From assembly GCF_014384765.1 (NCBI RefSeq), contig NZ_JACRSP010000005.1:131027-195026 (forward strand): DNA of 64,000 bases. The letters run 5' to 3'. The notes under the pieces are model-generated. The model did no database searches. It was not told where the DNA came from and saw nothing but the letters and a program-made list of their open reading frames with translations. Origin of the DNA: Feifania hominis. GTDB taxonomy: Bacteria; Bacillota; Clostridia; Oscillospirales; Feifaniaceae. The translations under genes were made by a program, and so were the position numbers. This document shows positions 1-8,980 of the stretch, one piece after another; position 1 is the stretch's first letter; each line of letters starts with the position of its first letter.

Positions 1-1839
1 AGCTTTGCCGGCGCGCTCTTCGGCCGCCGCCGGCCGCCGCAGGTGCCGCCCGAGCTCAAAAAGGAATTTGACATCGACGTCAAACTTGATGAAAACGGCG
101 TGCCCGTCAGCACACCGGCGCCTGCCGCCGAACCTGCGCCCGCGGCGCCCGTGTCCCATTTCAGCCCCGACATCGACAGTCTCTTCAATAAAAATAAGGA
201 CCTCTTTGCGGACAAGCCCGCCGAACCCGCGCCCGCGGCGCTCGAGCGGGAGGAGCCCCTGCCCGTGCCCGAGCACATGGTCGAGGTGACCAAGAAAGAC
301 ATCATCAAGGCGCAAAACGAAATTGCCCAGACCATCGAGCAGACGGCGGAGCAAGAGAAGCCCGAGTACAAGTATCCGCCGGTCATTCTGCTCAACAAGG
401 ACGCAAAGCAGGGCCGCACCGACTCGGCCGAGGAGCTCAAGCTCAACGCCCAGAAGATCGTCGACACGCTCAAGAGCTTCGGCGTCGAGACCAAGATCGT
501 CGACGTCGCCAAGGGCCCGACGGTCACGCGCTACGAGCTGCAGCCCTCGGCGGGCGTCAAGATCAGCAAGATCACGGGCCTCGCCGACGACATCGCGCTC
601 AACCTCGCGGCGATGGGCGTGCGCATCGAGGCGCCCATCCCCGGCAAGGCCGCCGTCGGCATCGAAGTGCCGAACAAGAACGTCAGCACCGTCTACATCC
701 GCGAGATCATCGAAGCGGCGAGCTTTCGCGACGGCAAGAGCCCGCTGACTTTCGCCCTCGGCAAGAACATCTCGGGCGAGTGCGTCGTCGGCGACATTGC
801 GAAGATGCCCCATGTGCTCATCGCGGGCGCGACGGGCTCGGGCAAGTCGGTGTGCTTGAACTCGCTGATCATCAGCATTCTCTACAAGTCCTCGCCGGAG
901 GAGGTCAAGTTCATCATGGTCGACCCGAAAGTGGTCGAGCTCGGCGCCTACAACGGCATCCCGCACCTGCTCATCCCGGTCGTGACCGACCCGAAAAAGG
1001 CGGCGGGCGCGCTGTCGTGGGCTCTCGGCGAGATGGCCAAGCGCTACCAGCTCTTCGCGGAAAAGGGCGTGCGCGACTTAAACGGCTACAACGCCATCGC
1101 CGCCGGCGACGACGAGACCGAGCCTCTGCCGCGCATCGTCATCATCATCGATGAGCTCGCCGATCTGATGATGGTCTCGCCGGGCGAGGTGGAGGATTCC
1201 ATCTGCCGCCTCGCGCAGGCGGCGCGCGCCGCGGGCATGCATCTGGTGGTCGCCACCCAGCGCCCGTCGGTCGACGTCATCACCGGCATCATCAAGGCGA
1301 ACATCCCCTCGCGCATCGCGTTCTCGGTCTCGTCCCAGGTCGACTCGCGCACCATTCTCGACATGGGCGGCGCCGAGAAGCTGCTCGGGCGCGGCGACAT
1401 GCTCTACTACCCGGTGGGCGCGGCAAAGCCCGTGCGGCTGCAGGGCTGCTTTGTGCACGACAAGGAGGTCGAGAGCGTCGTCGACTTCATCAAGAAGAAC
1501 GACACCGTGACCTATGACCAGACCGTCATCGACGAGATCGAGCTCAAGGCCGCGCAGACCAAGGGCGGCCACGGCAAGGGCGGCGGCGCAGACGAGGGCG
1601 GCGAGGAGGACGAGATGCTCCAGGCTGCCATCGAGTGCGTGGTCGAGACCGGCATGGCCTCGGTCTCCATGCTCCAGCGCCGGCTCAAGCTCGGCTACGC
1701 GCGCGCGGCGCGCATCGTCGACGAGATGGAGGCGCGCGGCATCGTCGGCCCCTACGAGGGCTCGAAGCCCCGGCAGGTGCTCATCACCAAGCTGCAGTGG
1801 CAGGAGATGACCATGCGCAAGCTCGACGAGGAGCAGTGA
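1..1839 (+). CDS. ftsK: DNA translocase FtsK/SpoIIIE, 5' end cut by window edge
   Basis: ATP-driven, membrane-anchored DNA pump that moves chromosomal DNA through the division or sporulation septum. The frame is open from the first base, so the N-terminal membrane domain lies outside the window; a GTG at 43 is only an internal codon. Visible parts in order: a Pro/Ala-rich linker, the alpha/beta motor with Walker A GATGSGKS (about bases 829-852), Walker B IIIIDELADLM (about 1138-1170), ATQRPSVDVITG, and a C-terminal winged-helix gamma domain (SVSMLQRRLKLGYARAARI) that reads DNA polarity motifs. The downstream YgiQ gene starts one base after the stop, suggesting co-transcription. FtsK and SpoIIIE cannot be told apart without the N-terminus. 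Confidence 0.95.
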   Translation, partial: SFAGALFGRRRPPQVPPELKKEFDIDVKLDENGVPVSTPAPAAEPAPAAPVSHFSPDIDSLFNKNKDLFADKPAEPAPAALEREEPLPVPEHMVEVTKKDIIKAQNEIAQTIEQTAEQEKPEYKYPPVILLNKDAKQGRTDSAEELKLNAQKIVDTLKSFGVETKIVDVAKGPTVTRYELQPSAGVKISKITGLADDIALNLAAMGVRIEAPIPGKAAVGIEVPNKNVSTVYIREIIEAASFRDGKSPLTFALGKNISGECVVGDIAKMPHVLIAGATGSGKSVCLNSLIISILYKSSPEEVKFIMVDPKVVELGAYNGIPHLLIPVVTDPKKAAGALSWALGEMAKRYQLFAEKGVRDLNGYNAIAAGDDETEPLPRIVIIIDELADLMMVSPGEVEDSICRLAQAARAAGMHLVVATQRPSVDVITGIIKANIPSRIAFSVSSQVDSRTILDMGGAEKLLGRGDMLYYPVGAAKPVRLQGCFVHDKEVESVVDFIKKNDTVTYDQTVIDEIELKAAQTKGGHGKGGGADEGGEEDEMLQAAIECVVETGMASVSMLQRRLKLGYARAARIVDEMEARGIVGPYEGSKPRQVLITKLQWQEMTMRKLDEEQ

Positions 1840-1840
1840 G

Positions 1841-3733
1841 ATGGGGGAATATCTGATTGTCTCGCCCGAGGACATGGCGCGCCGCGGCGTGCAGACGCTT
1901 GACTTTGTGTGCATCACGGGCGACGCCTATGTCGACCACCCCTCGTTCGGCACGCCGCTGATCGCGCGCTGGCTCGAGCGCGAGGGGTATGCCGTGGGGC
2001 TCATTGCCCAGCCCGACTTTCACTCGACGCGCGACTTCATGCGCCTCGGGCGGCCGAACTATGCCTTTGTGGTGTCGAGCGGCAACATCGACTCGATGGT
2101 GGCCCACTACACCGCGGCGAAGAAGCGCCGCTCCGACGACGCCTACACCCCGGGCGGCAGGGCGGGCCGCCGGCCCGACCGCGCGGTGATCGTCTACTGC
2201 CAGAAGCTGCGCGAGGCCTATCCCGATGTGCCCATCGTCATCGGCGGCATCGAGGCGTCGCTGCGCCGCTTTGCCCACTACGACTACTGGGACGATGCCG
2301 TGCGGCCCTCGATTCTGCTCGAGAGCGGGGCCGATCTTCTCGTCTACGGCATGGGCGAGCTGCAGACCAGCGAGTACGCCCGCCGCTTTGCCGAGGGGCG
2401 GCCCGCCTCCAGCATGACCGACATCCCCGGCACGGCCGTCGTGGTCGACCGTCTGCCGAAGAATTTGAAAAACGCCGTCGTCTGCGAGAGCCTTGAAGAG
2501 GTGTCCTCCGACAAGGCGGCCTACGCGCGCGCCTGCAAGACCCAGTACGACGAGCAGGACTATGTCACCGGCCGTACCGTCTACCAGCGCCACGGGGACG
2601 TCTATGTGCGCCAGAACCCGCCCATGCGCCCGCTGACCCGCGAGGAGTTCGACTCGGTCTACGAGCTGCCCTTTCAGTACTACTACCACCCGAGCTACGA
2701 GGCCGAGGGCGGGGTCGCCGCCATCGAGGAGGTGGAGTTTTCCATCATCCACAACCGCGGGTGTTTCGGCACCTGCAACTTCTGCGCGCTGGCGTTTCAC
2801 CAGGGGCGCACCGTGACCAGCCGCAGCCGCGAGTCGGTGGTGGAGGAGGCGCGCCGCTTCACGCAGAACCCGCGCTTCAAGGGCTATATTCACGATGTCG
2901 GAGGGCCGACGGCAAACTTTCGCGTGCCCTCCTGCCAAAAGCAGCTCAAATACGGCGTCTGCAAGGACAGAAAGTGCCTCGCGCCCACGCCCTGCAAGGG
3001 CATGAGCGTCACCCACAGCGACTATCTTGAGCTGCTGCGAGAGCTGCGCGCGCTGCCGGGCGTCAAAAAGGTCTTCATCCGCTCGGGAATCCGCTTTGAC
3101 TACTTGATTCTCGATCCCGACACGACGTTTTTCCGCGAGCTTGTGCAGCACCACATCAGCGGTCAGCTCAAGGTCGCGCCCGAACACATGAGCGACGATG
3201 TGCTGCGCGAAATGGGCAAGCCGCCCATTGCCACATTCAATACATTTTGTAAAATGTATAACAAGTTCAATCGGGAGTATAAAAAAGATCAATATCTCGT
3301 GCCCTATCTGATGTCCTCCCATCCGGGGTCGACCATGCGCGACGCGATCAAGCTCGCGGTCTATCTCAAGCAGTCGGGTCTGCGCCCGGAGCAGGTGCAG
3401 GACTTCTACCCCACGCCGGGCACGATTTCGACCTGTATGTTCTACACAGGGATCAACCCCCTGACCGGCAGGAAGGTGTATGTGCCCCGCTCGCCGCAGG
3501 AGAAAGCGGCCCAGCGAGCCATGCTGCAGTTCTTCCGGCCGCAGAATCAGGCGTCGGTGCGCGAGTCGCTGCGCCGCGCCGGGCGGGAGGATCTCATCGG
3601 CTTTGGCGCGCAGTGTCTTGTGCCGCCCGAGCCGCGCCGCCGCGCGCACGAGGCGCCGCTCAATCTGCCCGGCCGAGGGGGAAGAGGGCGCGCTGCAAAG
3701 GGCCGCGGCCGCCCGCCGCGCGGGCGCCGCTGA
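1841..3733 (+). CDS. YgiQ family radical SAM protein
   Basis: A 630-residue radical SAM protein of the YgiQ/UPF0313 type, whose reaction is not known. The N-terminal third begins with a B12-binding-like region (SPEDMARRGVQTLDFVCITG). The cluster-binding motif is NRGCFGTCNFCAL near residue 306 (CxxxCxxC). A second Cys-rich stretch follows (CQKQLKYGVCKDRKCLAPTPC) that is typical of the family. The extreme C-terminus is basic and Gly/Arg-rich. The ATG lies one base after the ftsK stop, and the ribosome site is inside the end of ftsK. Length and motif order match the family, so the family call is firm but the substrate is unknown. Confidence 0.93.
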   Translation: MGEYLIVSPEDMARRGVQTLDFVCITGDAYVDHPSFGTPLIARWLEREGYAVGLIAQPDFHSTRDFMRLGRPNYAFVVSSGNIDSMVAHYTAAKKRRSDDAYTPGGRAGRRPDRAVIVYCQKLREAYPDVPIVIGGIEASLRRFAHYDYWDDAVRPSILLESGADLLVYGMGELQTSEYARRFAEGRPASSMTDIPGTAVVVDRLPKNLKNAVVCESLEEVSSDKAAYARACKTQYDEQDYVTGRTVYQRHGDVYVRQNPPMRPLTREEFDSVYELPFQYYYHPSYEAEGGVAAIEEVEFSIIHNRGCFGTCNFCALAFHQGRTVTSRSRESVVEEARRFTQNPRFKGYIHDVGGPTANFRVPSCQKQLKYGVCKDRKCLAPTPCKGMSVTHSDYLELLRELRALPGVKKVFIRSGIRFDYLILDPDTTFFRELVQHHISGQLKVAPEHMSDDVLREMGKPPIATFNTFCKMYNKFNREYKKDQYLVPYLMSSHPGSTMRDAIKLAVYLKQSGLRPEQVQDFYPTPGTISTCMFYTGINPLTGRKVYVPRSPQEKAAQRAMLQFFRPQNQASVRESLRRAGREDLIGFGAQCLVPPEPRRRAHEAPLNLPGRGGRGRAAKGRGRPPRGRR

Positions 3734-3763
3734 TTGACACGGCGCGCCGGCGTGTGCTAGAAT
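3734..3763 (+). promoter_or_regulatory. Promoter of tRNA-Leu
   Basis: TTGACA at 3734-3739 and TAGAAT at 3758-3763, spacer 18, starting on the base after the YgiQ stop. A start near 3770 would fit a tRNA beginning at 3776. Confidence 0.75.
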
Positions 3764-3775
3764 GAGTAGCGTCAC

Positions 3776-3859
3776 GCGGGCGTGGCGGAATTGGCAGACG
3801 CGCCAGACTTAGGATCTGGTGGGCTTCCCGTGCAGGTTCAAGTCCTGTCGCCCGCACCA
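3776..3859 (+). tRNA. tRNA-Leu (anticodon UAG)
   Basis: An 84-base cloverleaf with CCA encoded. The acceptor GCGGGCG (3776-3782) pairs with CGCCCGC (3849-3855), followed by A73 and CCA. The anticodon stem CCAGA/TCTGG encloses the loop CTTAGGA, giving UAG at 3810-3812, which reads CUA/CUN leucine codons. A long variable arm (GGGCTTCCC) and the T-loop GTTCAAGTC are present, as expected for a class II tRNA. It has its own promoter upstream and a strong terminator directly after it. Confidence 0.95.
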
Positions 3860-3861
3860 TG

Positions 3862-3897
3862 ATTGGGTGACAAAAAAGATGTCACCCAATTTTTTTC
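3862..3897 (+). terminator. Rho-independent terminator after tRNA-Leu
   Basis: A 10-bp perfect stem (ATTGGGTGAC at 3862-3871 with GTCACCCAAT at 3881-3890) followed by six T. Confidence 0.9.
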
Positions 3898-3955
3898 AGT
3901 ATTCATGTGGGTTTGTGGGCTTAAAGAAAAAACTTTTTAGAAGGTGTAAATCACA

Positions 3956-4510
3956 ATGTCCCAGGTAACAAAACGGGCGTTGGAGCAGTCCCTCAAAAAT
4001 CTGCTGCTGAAAAAGCCGCTTACAAAAATCACGGTAGGTGACATTACAGAGGATTGCGGAATCAATCGCATGACTTTTTACTATCACTTTAAAGATATAT
4101 ACGATTTGGTCGAATGGTCGTGCCTTGAAGATGCCAAACGGGCGTTAGAGGAAAAGAAAACCTACAATACATGGCAGCAGGGGTTCTTACAAATATTTAA
4201 AGCGGTGCAGGAAAACAAACCGTTTATTCTGAATGTTTACCGTTGTGTTCACCGAGAGCAGGTTGAAAAATATCTGCAGCCGCTGGTGGATCAACTGCTT
4301 TTGAATGTTATTAACGAGGAGGCAGCCGGGATAACGGTTCGAGACGAAGATAAGCAGTTTATTGCACAGGTTTATTCTTATATGTTTATCGGGCTGATGC
4401 TCGACTGGATCAAGGACGATATGCGCGAAGATCCGCAGCAGATTGTGGAAAAGCTATCTAAGCTGATAAAAGGCTCTGTGTCGGTAGCTCTTTCCAGATT
4501 CAAACTCTGA
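3956..4510 (+). CDS. TetR/AcrR family transcriptional regulator
   Basis: A 184-residue regulator with an N-terminal helix-turn-helix (KITVGDITEDCGINRMTFYYHF, roughly residues 24-45) and an alpha-helical C-terminal domain like those of the DhaS-type TetR branch (YSYMFIGLMLDWIKDD). An ATG with an AGAAGG ribosome site starts it. The gene is visibly A/T-richer than ftsK or fprA and shares that character with the oleate hydratase gene 146 bp downstream, in the same direction. A role in controlling that hydratase, or responding to fatty acids, is inference from position only. The inducer is not evident. Confidence 0.85.
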   Translation: MSQVTKRALEQSLKNLLLKKPLTKITVGDITEDCGINRMTFYYHFKDIYDLVEWSCLEDAKRALEEKKTYNTWQQGFLQIFKAVQENKPFILNVYRCVHREQVEKYLQPLVDQLLLNVINEEAAGITVRDEDKQFIAQVYSYMFIGLMLDWIKDDMREDPQQIVEKLSKLIKGSVSVALSRFKL

Positions 4511-4538
4511 TTTTATCATTTTAACGGTTTTGATAAAA
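4511..4538. promoter_or_regulatory. Inverted repeat between TetR gene and oleate hydratase
   Basis: TTTTATCA (4511-4518) and TGATAAAA (4531-4538) with a 12-base spacer start immediately after the TetR stop and are followed by CTTTTT. It could be a weak terminator or a regulator operator; sequence alone does not decide. Confidence 0.4.
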
Positions 4539-4595
4539 CTTTTTACATTTTCTAGTCCCATGATAAGAATTTTGTCACGGGGCTTTTTTTGTTTA

Positions 4596-4623
4596 TTGTG
4601 CCCCTGATGGGAGTAGGTATAAT
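4596..4623 (+). promoter_or_regulatory. Candidate promoter of oleate hydratase
   Basis: Consensus -10 TATAAT at 4618-4623, with a weak -35 TTGTGC at 4596-4601 (spacer 16). It lies 33 bp before the ATG, which carries an AGGAGG site. Confidence 0.6.
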
Positions 4624-4656
4624 GAAAACAGAAAGAAAAAACAGGAGGTTTTCGTT

Positions 4657-6450
4657 ATGTATTATTCTGCAGGAACTTATGAATCGTTTGCCCATCCCGA
4701 GAAACCAAAGGATGTAGATAAGAAATCCGCTTACATTATTGGCACGGGGCTGGCCGGGCTGACCGCTGCTTTCTATCTTGTGCGTGACGGACAGATGAAG
4801 GGGGAGCATATCCATCTGCTTGAAAAACTCGAGCTTGCCGGCGGTAGCTGCGACGGACGCAAGGATGTGACAAAAGGCTTCTTCATGCGCGGAGGCCGTG
4901 AAATGGATAACCACTTCGAGGTCATGTGGGATACCTTCCGGGATGTGCCTTCCATTGAAACACCAGGGGTTTCGGTACTGGACGAGTATTACTGGCTCAA
5001 TAAGCACGACCCGAATTATTCTCTTTGCCGTGCTACAGTAAACCGCGGCGAAGACGCCCATACAGACAAGAAGTTTTTACTGGATAAAGACTCGGCGATG
5101 GCTTTATCCAAGCTATTCTTAACACAGGAAAAGGATTTGGAAAATAAAAAGATTTCCGATGTGCTCCCCGAATCCTTCTGGAACACAAATTTCTGGCTCT
5201 ATTGGCAGACGATGTTTGCCTTCCAGCGCTGGTCGAGCGCTTTGGAAATGAAGCGTTACCTTTGCCGCTATGTGCATCATATTGACGGCTTGCCGGATTT
5301 CAGCGCCTTGCGTTTCACCAAATACAACCAGTATGAGAGTATGATCCTGCCTCTGGTAAAATATCTGGAGAATCACGGCGTGCAAATTGAGTACGGTATG
5401 GACGTAAAAAATGTCATAATCCAAACCGAGGGCGATAGGAAAATTGCAAAGCAGATCCTTTATGTAAAAGACGGTAAGGAGCAGAGCATTGACCTGATTG
5501 AGGATGATCTCGTATTCATTACCAACGGTTGCTGCACCGATACTTCCTGTTACGGCGACCAGACCCACGCCCCGGACTTGTCTGCCATTCACAACGGCTG
5601 CGGCGAATCGTGGGATATGTGGAAGGCCATCGCCGCCCAAGCCGAGCATGGAGAGTTCGGGAATCCGGATGTCTTCTGCAGCAATATCGATGCCACCAAC
5701 TGGATGAGTGCAACCGTAGCGACATCCAACGAGGAAATCATCCGGCATATTATGAATGTCTGCAAACGCGACCCACGCTCTGGAAAGGTAACGACCGGCG
5801 GTATTGTAACCGTTAAGGACAGCACCAATAACTGGTATCTTTCCTGGACAATCAACCGTCAGCCACAGTTCAAGTCCCAGGATAAGAGCATGGTTTTGGT
5901 ATGGCTTTATTCGCTCAATACGAATAAAGAGGGCAACTATGTAAAAAAAGCGATGCGTGACTGCACCGGCGAAGAGGTTTGCCGCGAGTGGCTGTACCAT
6001 ATTGGTGTTCCGGCCGATAAAATTGATGCTCTCGCCAAGGAGGCCTGCAATACCACAACCTGCTTTATGCCGTATATCAACGCCTTTTTCCAGCCGAGAA
6101 AAGAATCCGATCGCCCGAAGGTAGTGCCGCAGGGCGCTGTGAATTTCGCATTTATCGGTCAATTTGCCGAGACACCGCGGGATACCATTTTCACTACCGA
6201 GTATTCCATGCGTACGGGTATGGAGTCTGTCTATACCCTGCTGGATATTGACCGCGGCGTACCGGAGGTTTGGGGCAGCAAATACGATGTGCGTGAAATT
6301 CTGCGAGCCTGCTATTATGCCATTGACAAAAAGCCGTTATTAGAGGCGGAACTGCCCTTTGCAGAAAAAGAGTTGTTGAAGCTCGTTATAAAAAAAGTGA
6401 AAGGAACCGATTTGGAGCTTTTACTGAAAGACAGCGGTTTAATCAAATAA
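4657..6450 (+). CDS. ohyA: Oleate hydratase (myosin-cross-reactive antigen family)
   Basis: A 597-residue FAD enzyme that adds water to the cis-9 double bond of oleic or linoleic acid to give 10-hydroxy fatty acids, a detoxification reaction common in gut bacteria. It shows the FAD motif IIGTGLAGL (residues 28-36) and the substrate-site segment GGREMDNHFE with the acidic residue used in hydration, and the length is usual for the family. The consensus AGGAGG ribosome site and ATG define the start. Codon use and base composition are A/T-rich like the TetR gene before it and unlike the G/C-rich flanks, so the pair may have been acquired together. A strong terminator follows. Confidence 0.95.
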   Translation: MYYSAGTYESFAHPEKPKDVDKKSAYIIGTGLAGLTAAFYLVRDGQMKGEHIHLLEKLELAGGSCDGRKDVTKGFFMRGGREMDNHFEVMWDTFRDVPSIETPGVSVLDEYYWLNKHDPNYSLCRATVNRGEDAHTDKKFLLDKDSAMALSKLFLTQEKDLENKKISDVLPESFWNTNFWLYWQTMFAFQRWSSALEMKRYLCRYVHHIDGLPDFSALRFTKYNQYESMILPLVKYLENHGVQIEYGMDVKNVIIQTEGDRKIAKQILYVKDGKEQSIDLIEDDLVFITNGCCTDTSCYGDQTHAPDLSAIHNGCGESWDMWKAIAAQAEHGEFGNPDVFCSNIDATNWMSATVATSNEEIIRHIMNVCKRDPRSGKVTTGGIVTVKDSTNNWYLSWTINRQPQFKSQDKSMVLVWLYSLNTNKEGNYVKKAMRDCTGEEVCREWLYHIGVPADKIDALAKEACNTTTCFMPYINAFFQPRKESDRPKVVPQGAVNFAFIGQFAETPRDTIFTTEYSMRTGMESVYTLLDIDRGVPEVWGSKYDVREILRACYYAIDKKPLLEAELPFAEKELLKLVIKKVKGTDLELLLKDSGLIK

Positions 6451-6463
6451 AAGTATGTGTATC

Positions 6464-6516
6464 GAGGCCGAAATTTGGAACCCCAAAATGAGACATCCAA
6501 ATTCCGGCCTCTTTTT
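6464..6516 (+). terminator. Terminator after oleate hydratase
   Basis: A 16-bp stem (6464-6479 with 6496-6511, one A/C mismatch) around a 16-base loop, followed by five T. Confidence 0.88.
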
Positions 6517-6596
6517 CTACGCTGGAAACCCAAGCTTCAGTTCAACTTTTCAGAGCTCCTTTTTCTTGCGGGAATGGGGCATCTAAATCGCAATGT

Positions 6597-6656
6597 AAAA
6601 TGAGAATAGACTCATGCCGAACCGGGATTCTCATTTTGAACCGGGTATCTTTTTTG
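6597..6656. repeat. Intergenic inverted repeat with overlapping direct repeat
   Basis: AAAATGAGAAT (6597-6607) and ATTCTCATTTT (6627-6637) form an 11-bp perfect stem with a 19-base loop. GAACCGGG occurs twice, at 6619-6626 and 6638-6645, and a T6 run lies at 6650-6655. It sits in the 636-bp gene-free stretch 6451-7086, which otherwise holds the ohyA terminator and the fprA promoter; I see no convincing gene there. It may be a remnant of an interspersed palindromic element. Confidence 0.55.
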
Positions 6657-6803
6657 TAACGCAAACCCACGTCGGAGCAAAATCCGCTTTGCGCCTCGGG
6701 CAATCGGTTCGTCTGCCGGCGGCACACTTTCGACGCAACCTGGTTTGCGGCCGTGGGAGCGCACTGTTTGAAGAGACCTTGTGAAAAAGTAGTCAAAATA
6801 ATC

Positions 6804-6831
6804 TTGCCTGGCGCGCGCTCTATGATATAAT
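6804..6831 (+). promoter_or_regulatory. Candidate promoter of flavodiiron gene
   Basis: TTGCCT (6804-6809) and consensus TATAAT (6826-6831) with spacer 16, leaving a leader of about 250 bases before the ATG at 7087. Confidence 0.55.
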
Positions 6832-7086
6832 AGGCTACAGAGCTGTAATTCTGTTTGAATCAGATTGTGAAACGAACTCTCTGGGAATACCAAAAGAGGC
6901 GGCGGAAAAACACAGTCAGTGAATTTGTTCGCGCCATGTTCTGCACAACAGGTGAAGACTTTGACGGACAAGCAGGCCGGCCGCCGTGACCCGCCGGCCG
7001 AGCTGAAACCGGTAAAGCTTTCCTGTGCCACATGTCCGCGGCACTTTGGAGTACGATATCAGAGAGACCACGAAAGGAGCGTTACC

Positions 7087-8292
7087 ATGTACTGTACGCG
7101 AAACATCACCGAATCCATCCACTGGGTCGGCGGCAGCGACCGCCGCCTGGCGCTGTTTGAAAATCTCTTTCCGATCCCGCGGGGCGTCGCCTACAACTCC
7201 TACCTGATTCTCGATGAGAAGACGGCGCTGATCGACACGGTCGACTCCTCGATCACCCGCCAGTTTGTCGAGAACATTCTGCATACGCTCGGCGGCCGCC
7301 CGCTCGACTACCTTGTGGTCAACCACATGGAGCCTGACCACTGCGCGAGCATCGAGGAGCTGATGCTGCGCTTCCCGAATCTTCAGATCGTGGGCAACGC
7401 CAAGACCTTTGCCCTGATCGGCCAGTTTTACCATCTGCCGCTCGAGGGGCGCACCGTCACGGTCAAAGAGGGCGACACTCTGCCGCTGGGCCGCCACACG
7501 CTGTGCTTTACGTTCACGCCCATGGTCCACTGGCCGGAGGTCATGATGACCTATGAGCGCAGCGAGAAGATTCTCTTCTCGGCTGACGCCTTCGGCAGCT
7601 TCGGCGCGCTCGGCGGCAACCTGTTCAACGACGAGCTCCACTTTGAGCGCGACTGGCTGCCCGATGCCCGGCGCTACTTTGCCAACATCGTCGGCAAGTA
7701 CGGCCCCCAGGTGCAGGCGGCGCTCAAGAAGCTTTCGGGGGTCGACATCCGGCTGATCTGCCCGCTGCACGGGCCGGTCTGGCGAAGCGACCTTGCGTGG
7801 TTTTTGAACAAATACGACCTCTGGAGCCGCTATGAGCCGGAGGAGCGCGCCGTCGCGCTGTTCTATGGCTCGATGTACGGCGACACCGAGAACGCCGTGA
7901 ATATTCTCGCGGGTCAGCTCGCGCAGGCCGGTGTGCAGGACATCGCGGTCTACGACGTCTCGAGCACCCATGTCTCGCAGCTTATCGCCGAGATCTTCCG
8001 CTGCAGCCATCTGGTGTTCGCCGCGCCCACTTACAACAACGGCGTATATCCCGCCATGGCGAATCTGCTGCACGACATGAAAGCCCTGAATGTGCAGAAC
8101 CGTACCGTGGGCCTTGTGGAGAACGGTTCGTGGGCGCCCGCCGCCGGCAAGCAGATGGCGGCGATGCTCGGCGAACTCAAGGGCATGCAGATTCTCGAGC
8201 CCGTGGTCACGCTCAAGTCGGCGCTCGACGAGCAGAGCCTCGCGGCACTTACACAGCTCGGCGAAAGCCTCGCCGAGAGCCTGCGCGCATAG
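7087..8292 (+). CDS. fprA: Flavodiiron protein (FprA-type O2/NO reductase)
   Basis: A 401-residue cytoplasmic protein that reduces oxygen to water (or NO to N2O) with electrons from rubredoxin or similar, protecting anaerobes. The N-terminal metallo-beta-lactamase-like di-iron domain carries the ligands H80, E82, D84 and H85 (NHMEPDHCAS), then MVHWPE, SADAFGSFG and CPLHGPVW. The C-terminal flavodoxin domain begins near residue 255 (ALFYGSMYGDTENAV) for FMN. There is no fused rubredoxin. I chose the ATG at 7087 because AAAGGAG precedes it; the frame stays open 56 codons upstream but those residues have no family similarity. It stands alone between its promoter and a terminator. Confidence 0.95.
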   Translation: MYCTRNITESIHWVGGSDRRLALFENLFPIPRGVAYNSYLILDEKTALIDTVDSSITRQFVENILHTLGGRPLDYLVVNHMEPDHCASIEELMLRFPNLQIVGNAKTFALIGQFYHLPLEGRTVTVKEGDTLPLGRHTLCFTFTPMVHWPEVMMTYERSEKILFSADAFGSFGALGGNLFNDELHFERDWLPDARRYFANIVGKYGPQVQAALKKLSGVDIRLICPLHGPVWRSDLAWFLNKYDLWSRYEPEERAVALFYGSMYGDTENAVNILAGQLAQAGVQDIAVYDVSSTHVSQLIAEIFRCSHLVFAAPTYNNGVYPAMANLLHDMKALNVQNRTVGLVENGSWAPAAGKQMAAMLGELKGMQILEPVVTLKSALDEQSLAALTQLGESLAESLRA

Positions 8293-8305
8293 AAAGACAG
8301 AGAGA

Positions 8306-8337
8306 AAGCGGACCCTGCGGGTCCGCTTCTTATTTTG
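8306..8337 (+). terminator. Terminator after fprA
   Basis: A 10-bp perfect stem (8306-8315 with 8319-8328, core GCGGACCC) followed by a T-rich tail. Confidence 0.8.
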
Positions 8338-8371
8338 AAGTGAGCTTTATAAAACGCAGAGAAAGGCCGGT

Positions 8372-8767
8372 TCAGTCCAAACACCATTTTGCAATCTTTG
8401 CAATCAGCTCTGTCGGCAGCGCTTTGCGATAGGGAAAGTAGATTGCATTTTTCTCTGTGACAAAACCGTCTAATTCGCAGGCAAATGCTTCAATGGCTTC
8501 AGCCCCTGCATAAAAACTGATGTGGTTTTTGCAGGCGGAAAAAGAGACGGACTTTCCCTCTTTTTCATAATACGGCATACTCCACAAGATGCGTTCATTG
8601 ATAGATGGGGCGCTGCTTTGCAATGTGGTCATCATTTCTGTCAAATGGGAATGTGCTTCCGGCGGCTGCAAAGCGATGTATTCCAATACAGTCTCAGGCG
8701 CTTTTCCGCAATAGTGTCCCTGATTTGTTCTTTTAAACGCTCTTTTGCATTTGGGGCATATCCACAT
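8372..8767 (-). CDS. DUF1801 domain protein with N-terminal zinc-ribbon-like motif
   Basis: A 131-residue protein. The first 25 residues hold CPKC and HYCG, a Cys2-His/Cys-like metal site. The rest is a DUF1801/YdhG-type domain (ILWSMPYYEKEGKSVSFSA, KNHISFYAG, AIYFPYRKALP, ELIAKIAKWCLD). DUF1801 folds resemble frataxin-like proteins, but no activity is established for this subgroup. ATG at 8767 follows an AGGAGG site with a long, 12-base spacing. The gene is more A/T-rich than its neighbours and converges on fprA. Confidence 0.85.
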   Translation of the reverse strand: MWICPKCKRAFKRTNQGHYCGKAPETVLEYIALQPPEAHSHLTEMMTTLQSSAPSINERILWSMPYYEKEGKSVSFSACKNHISFYAGAEAIEAFACELDGFVTEKNAIYFPYRKALPTELIAKIAKWCLD

Positions 8768-8980
8768 ATATTATTGCCGCCTCCTCTGTTGCATTGATTC
8801 ATTTTAATATTTGTCCCGATTCGGCCATGTGTCACTGCTAAAAAGCTATGAAAGAAAGGCCCGAACAGTTTAAGGCAATCTGCATTGAAAAAATACAGAG
8901 AGATATCGTATAGTTGAGTAAAGAGAGCTTAAGAGCTTTTGCATCTATATAGAATGTATTTGGCAAAGGGGTGTGATGAA

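Noticed and set aside
1784..3775. Long minus-strand frame of 663 codons opposite the YgiQ gene
   Set aside because: Shadow frame caused by high GC at codon position three; no motif, no ribosome site, and the plus-strand gene is well supported.
6542..7031. Minus-strand frames before fprA that could be small genes
   Set aside because: They cross the palindromic element and the fprA promoter, lack ribosome sites and have no family similarity.
7087..8292. N-terminal extension of the flavodiiron frame starting at 6919
   Set aside because: The extra 56 residues lack similarity and the ATG at 7087 has the AAAGGAG site.
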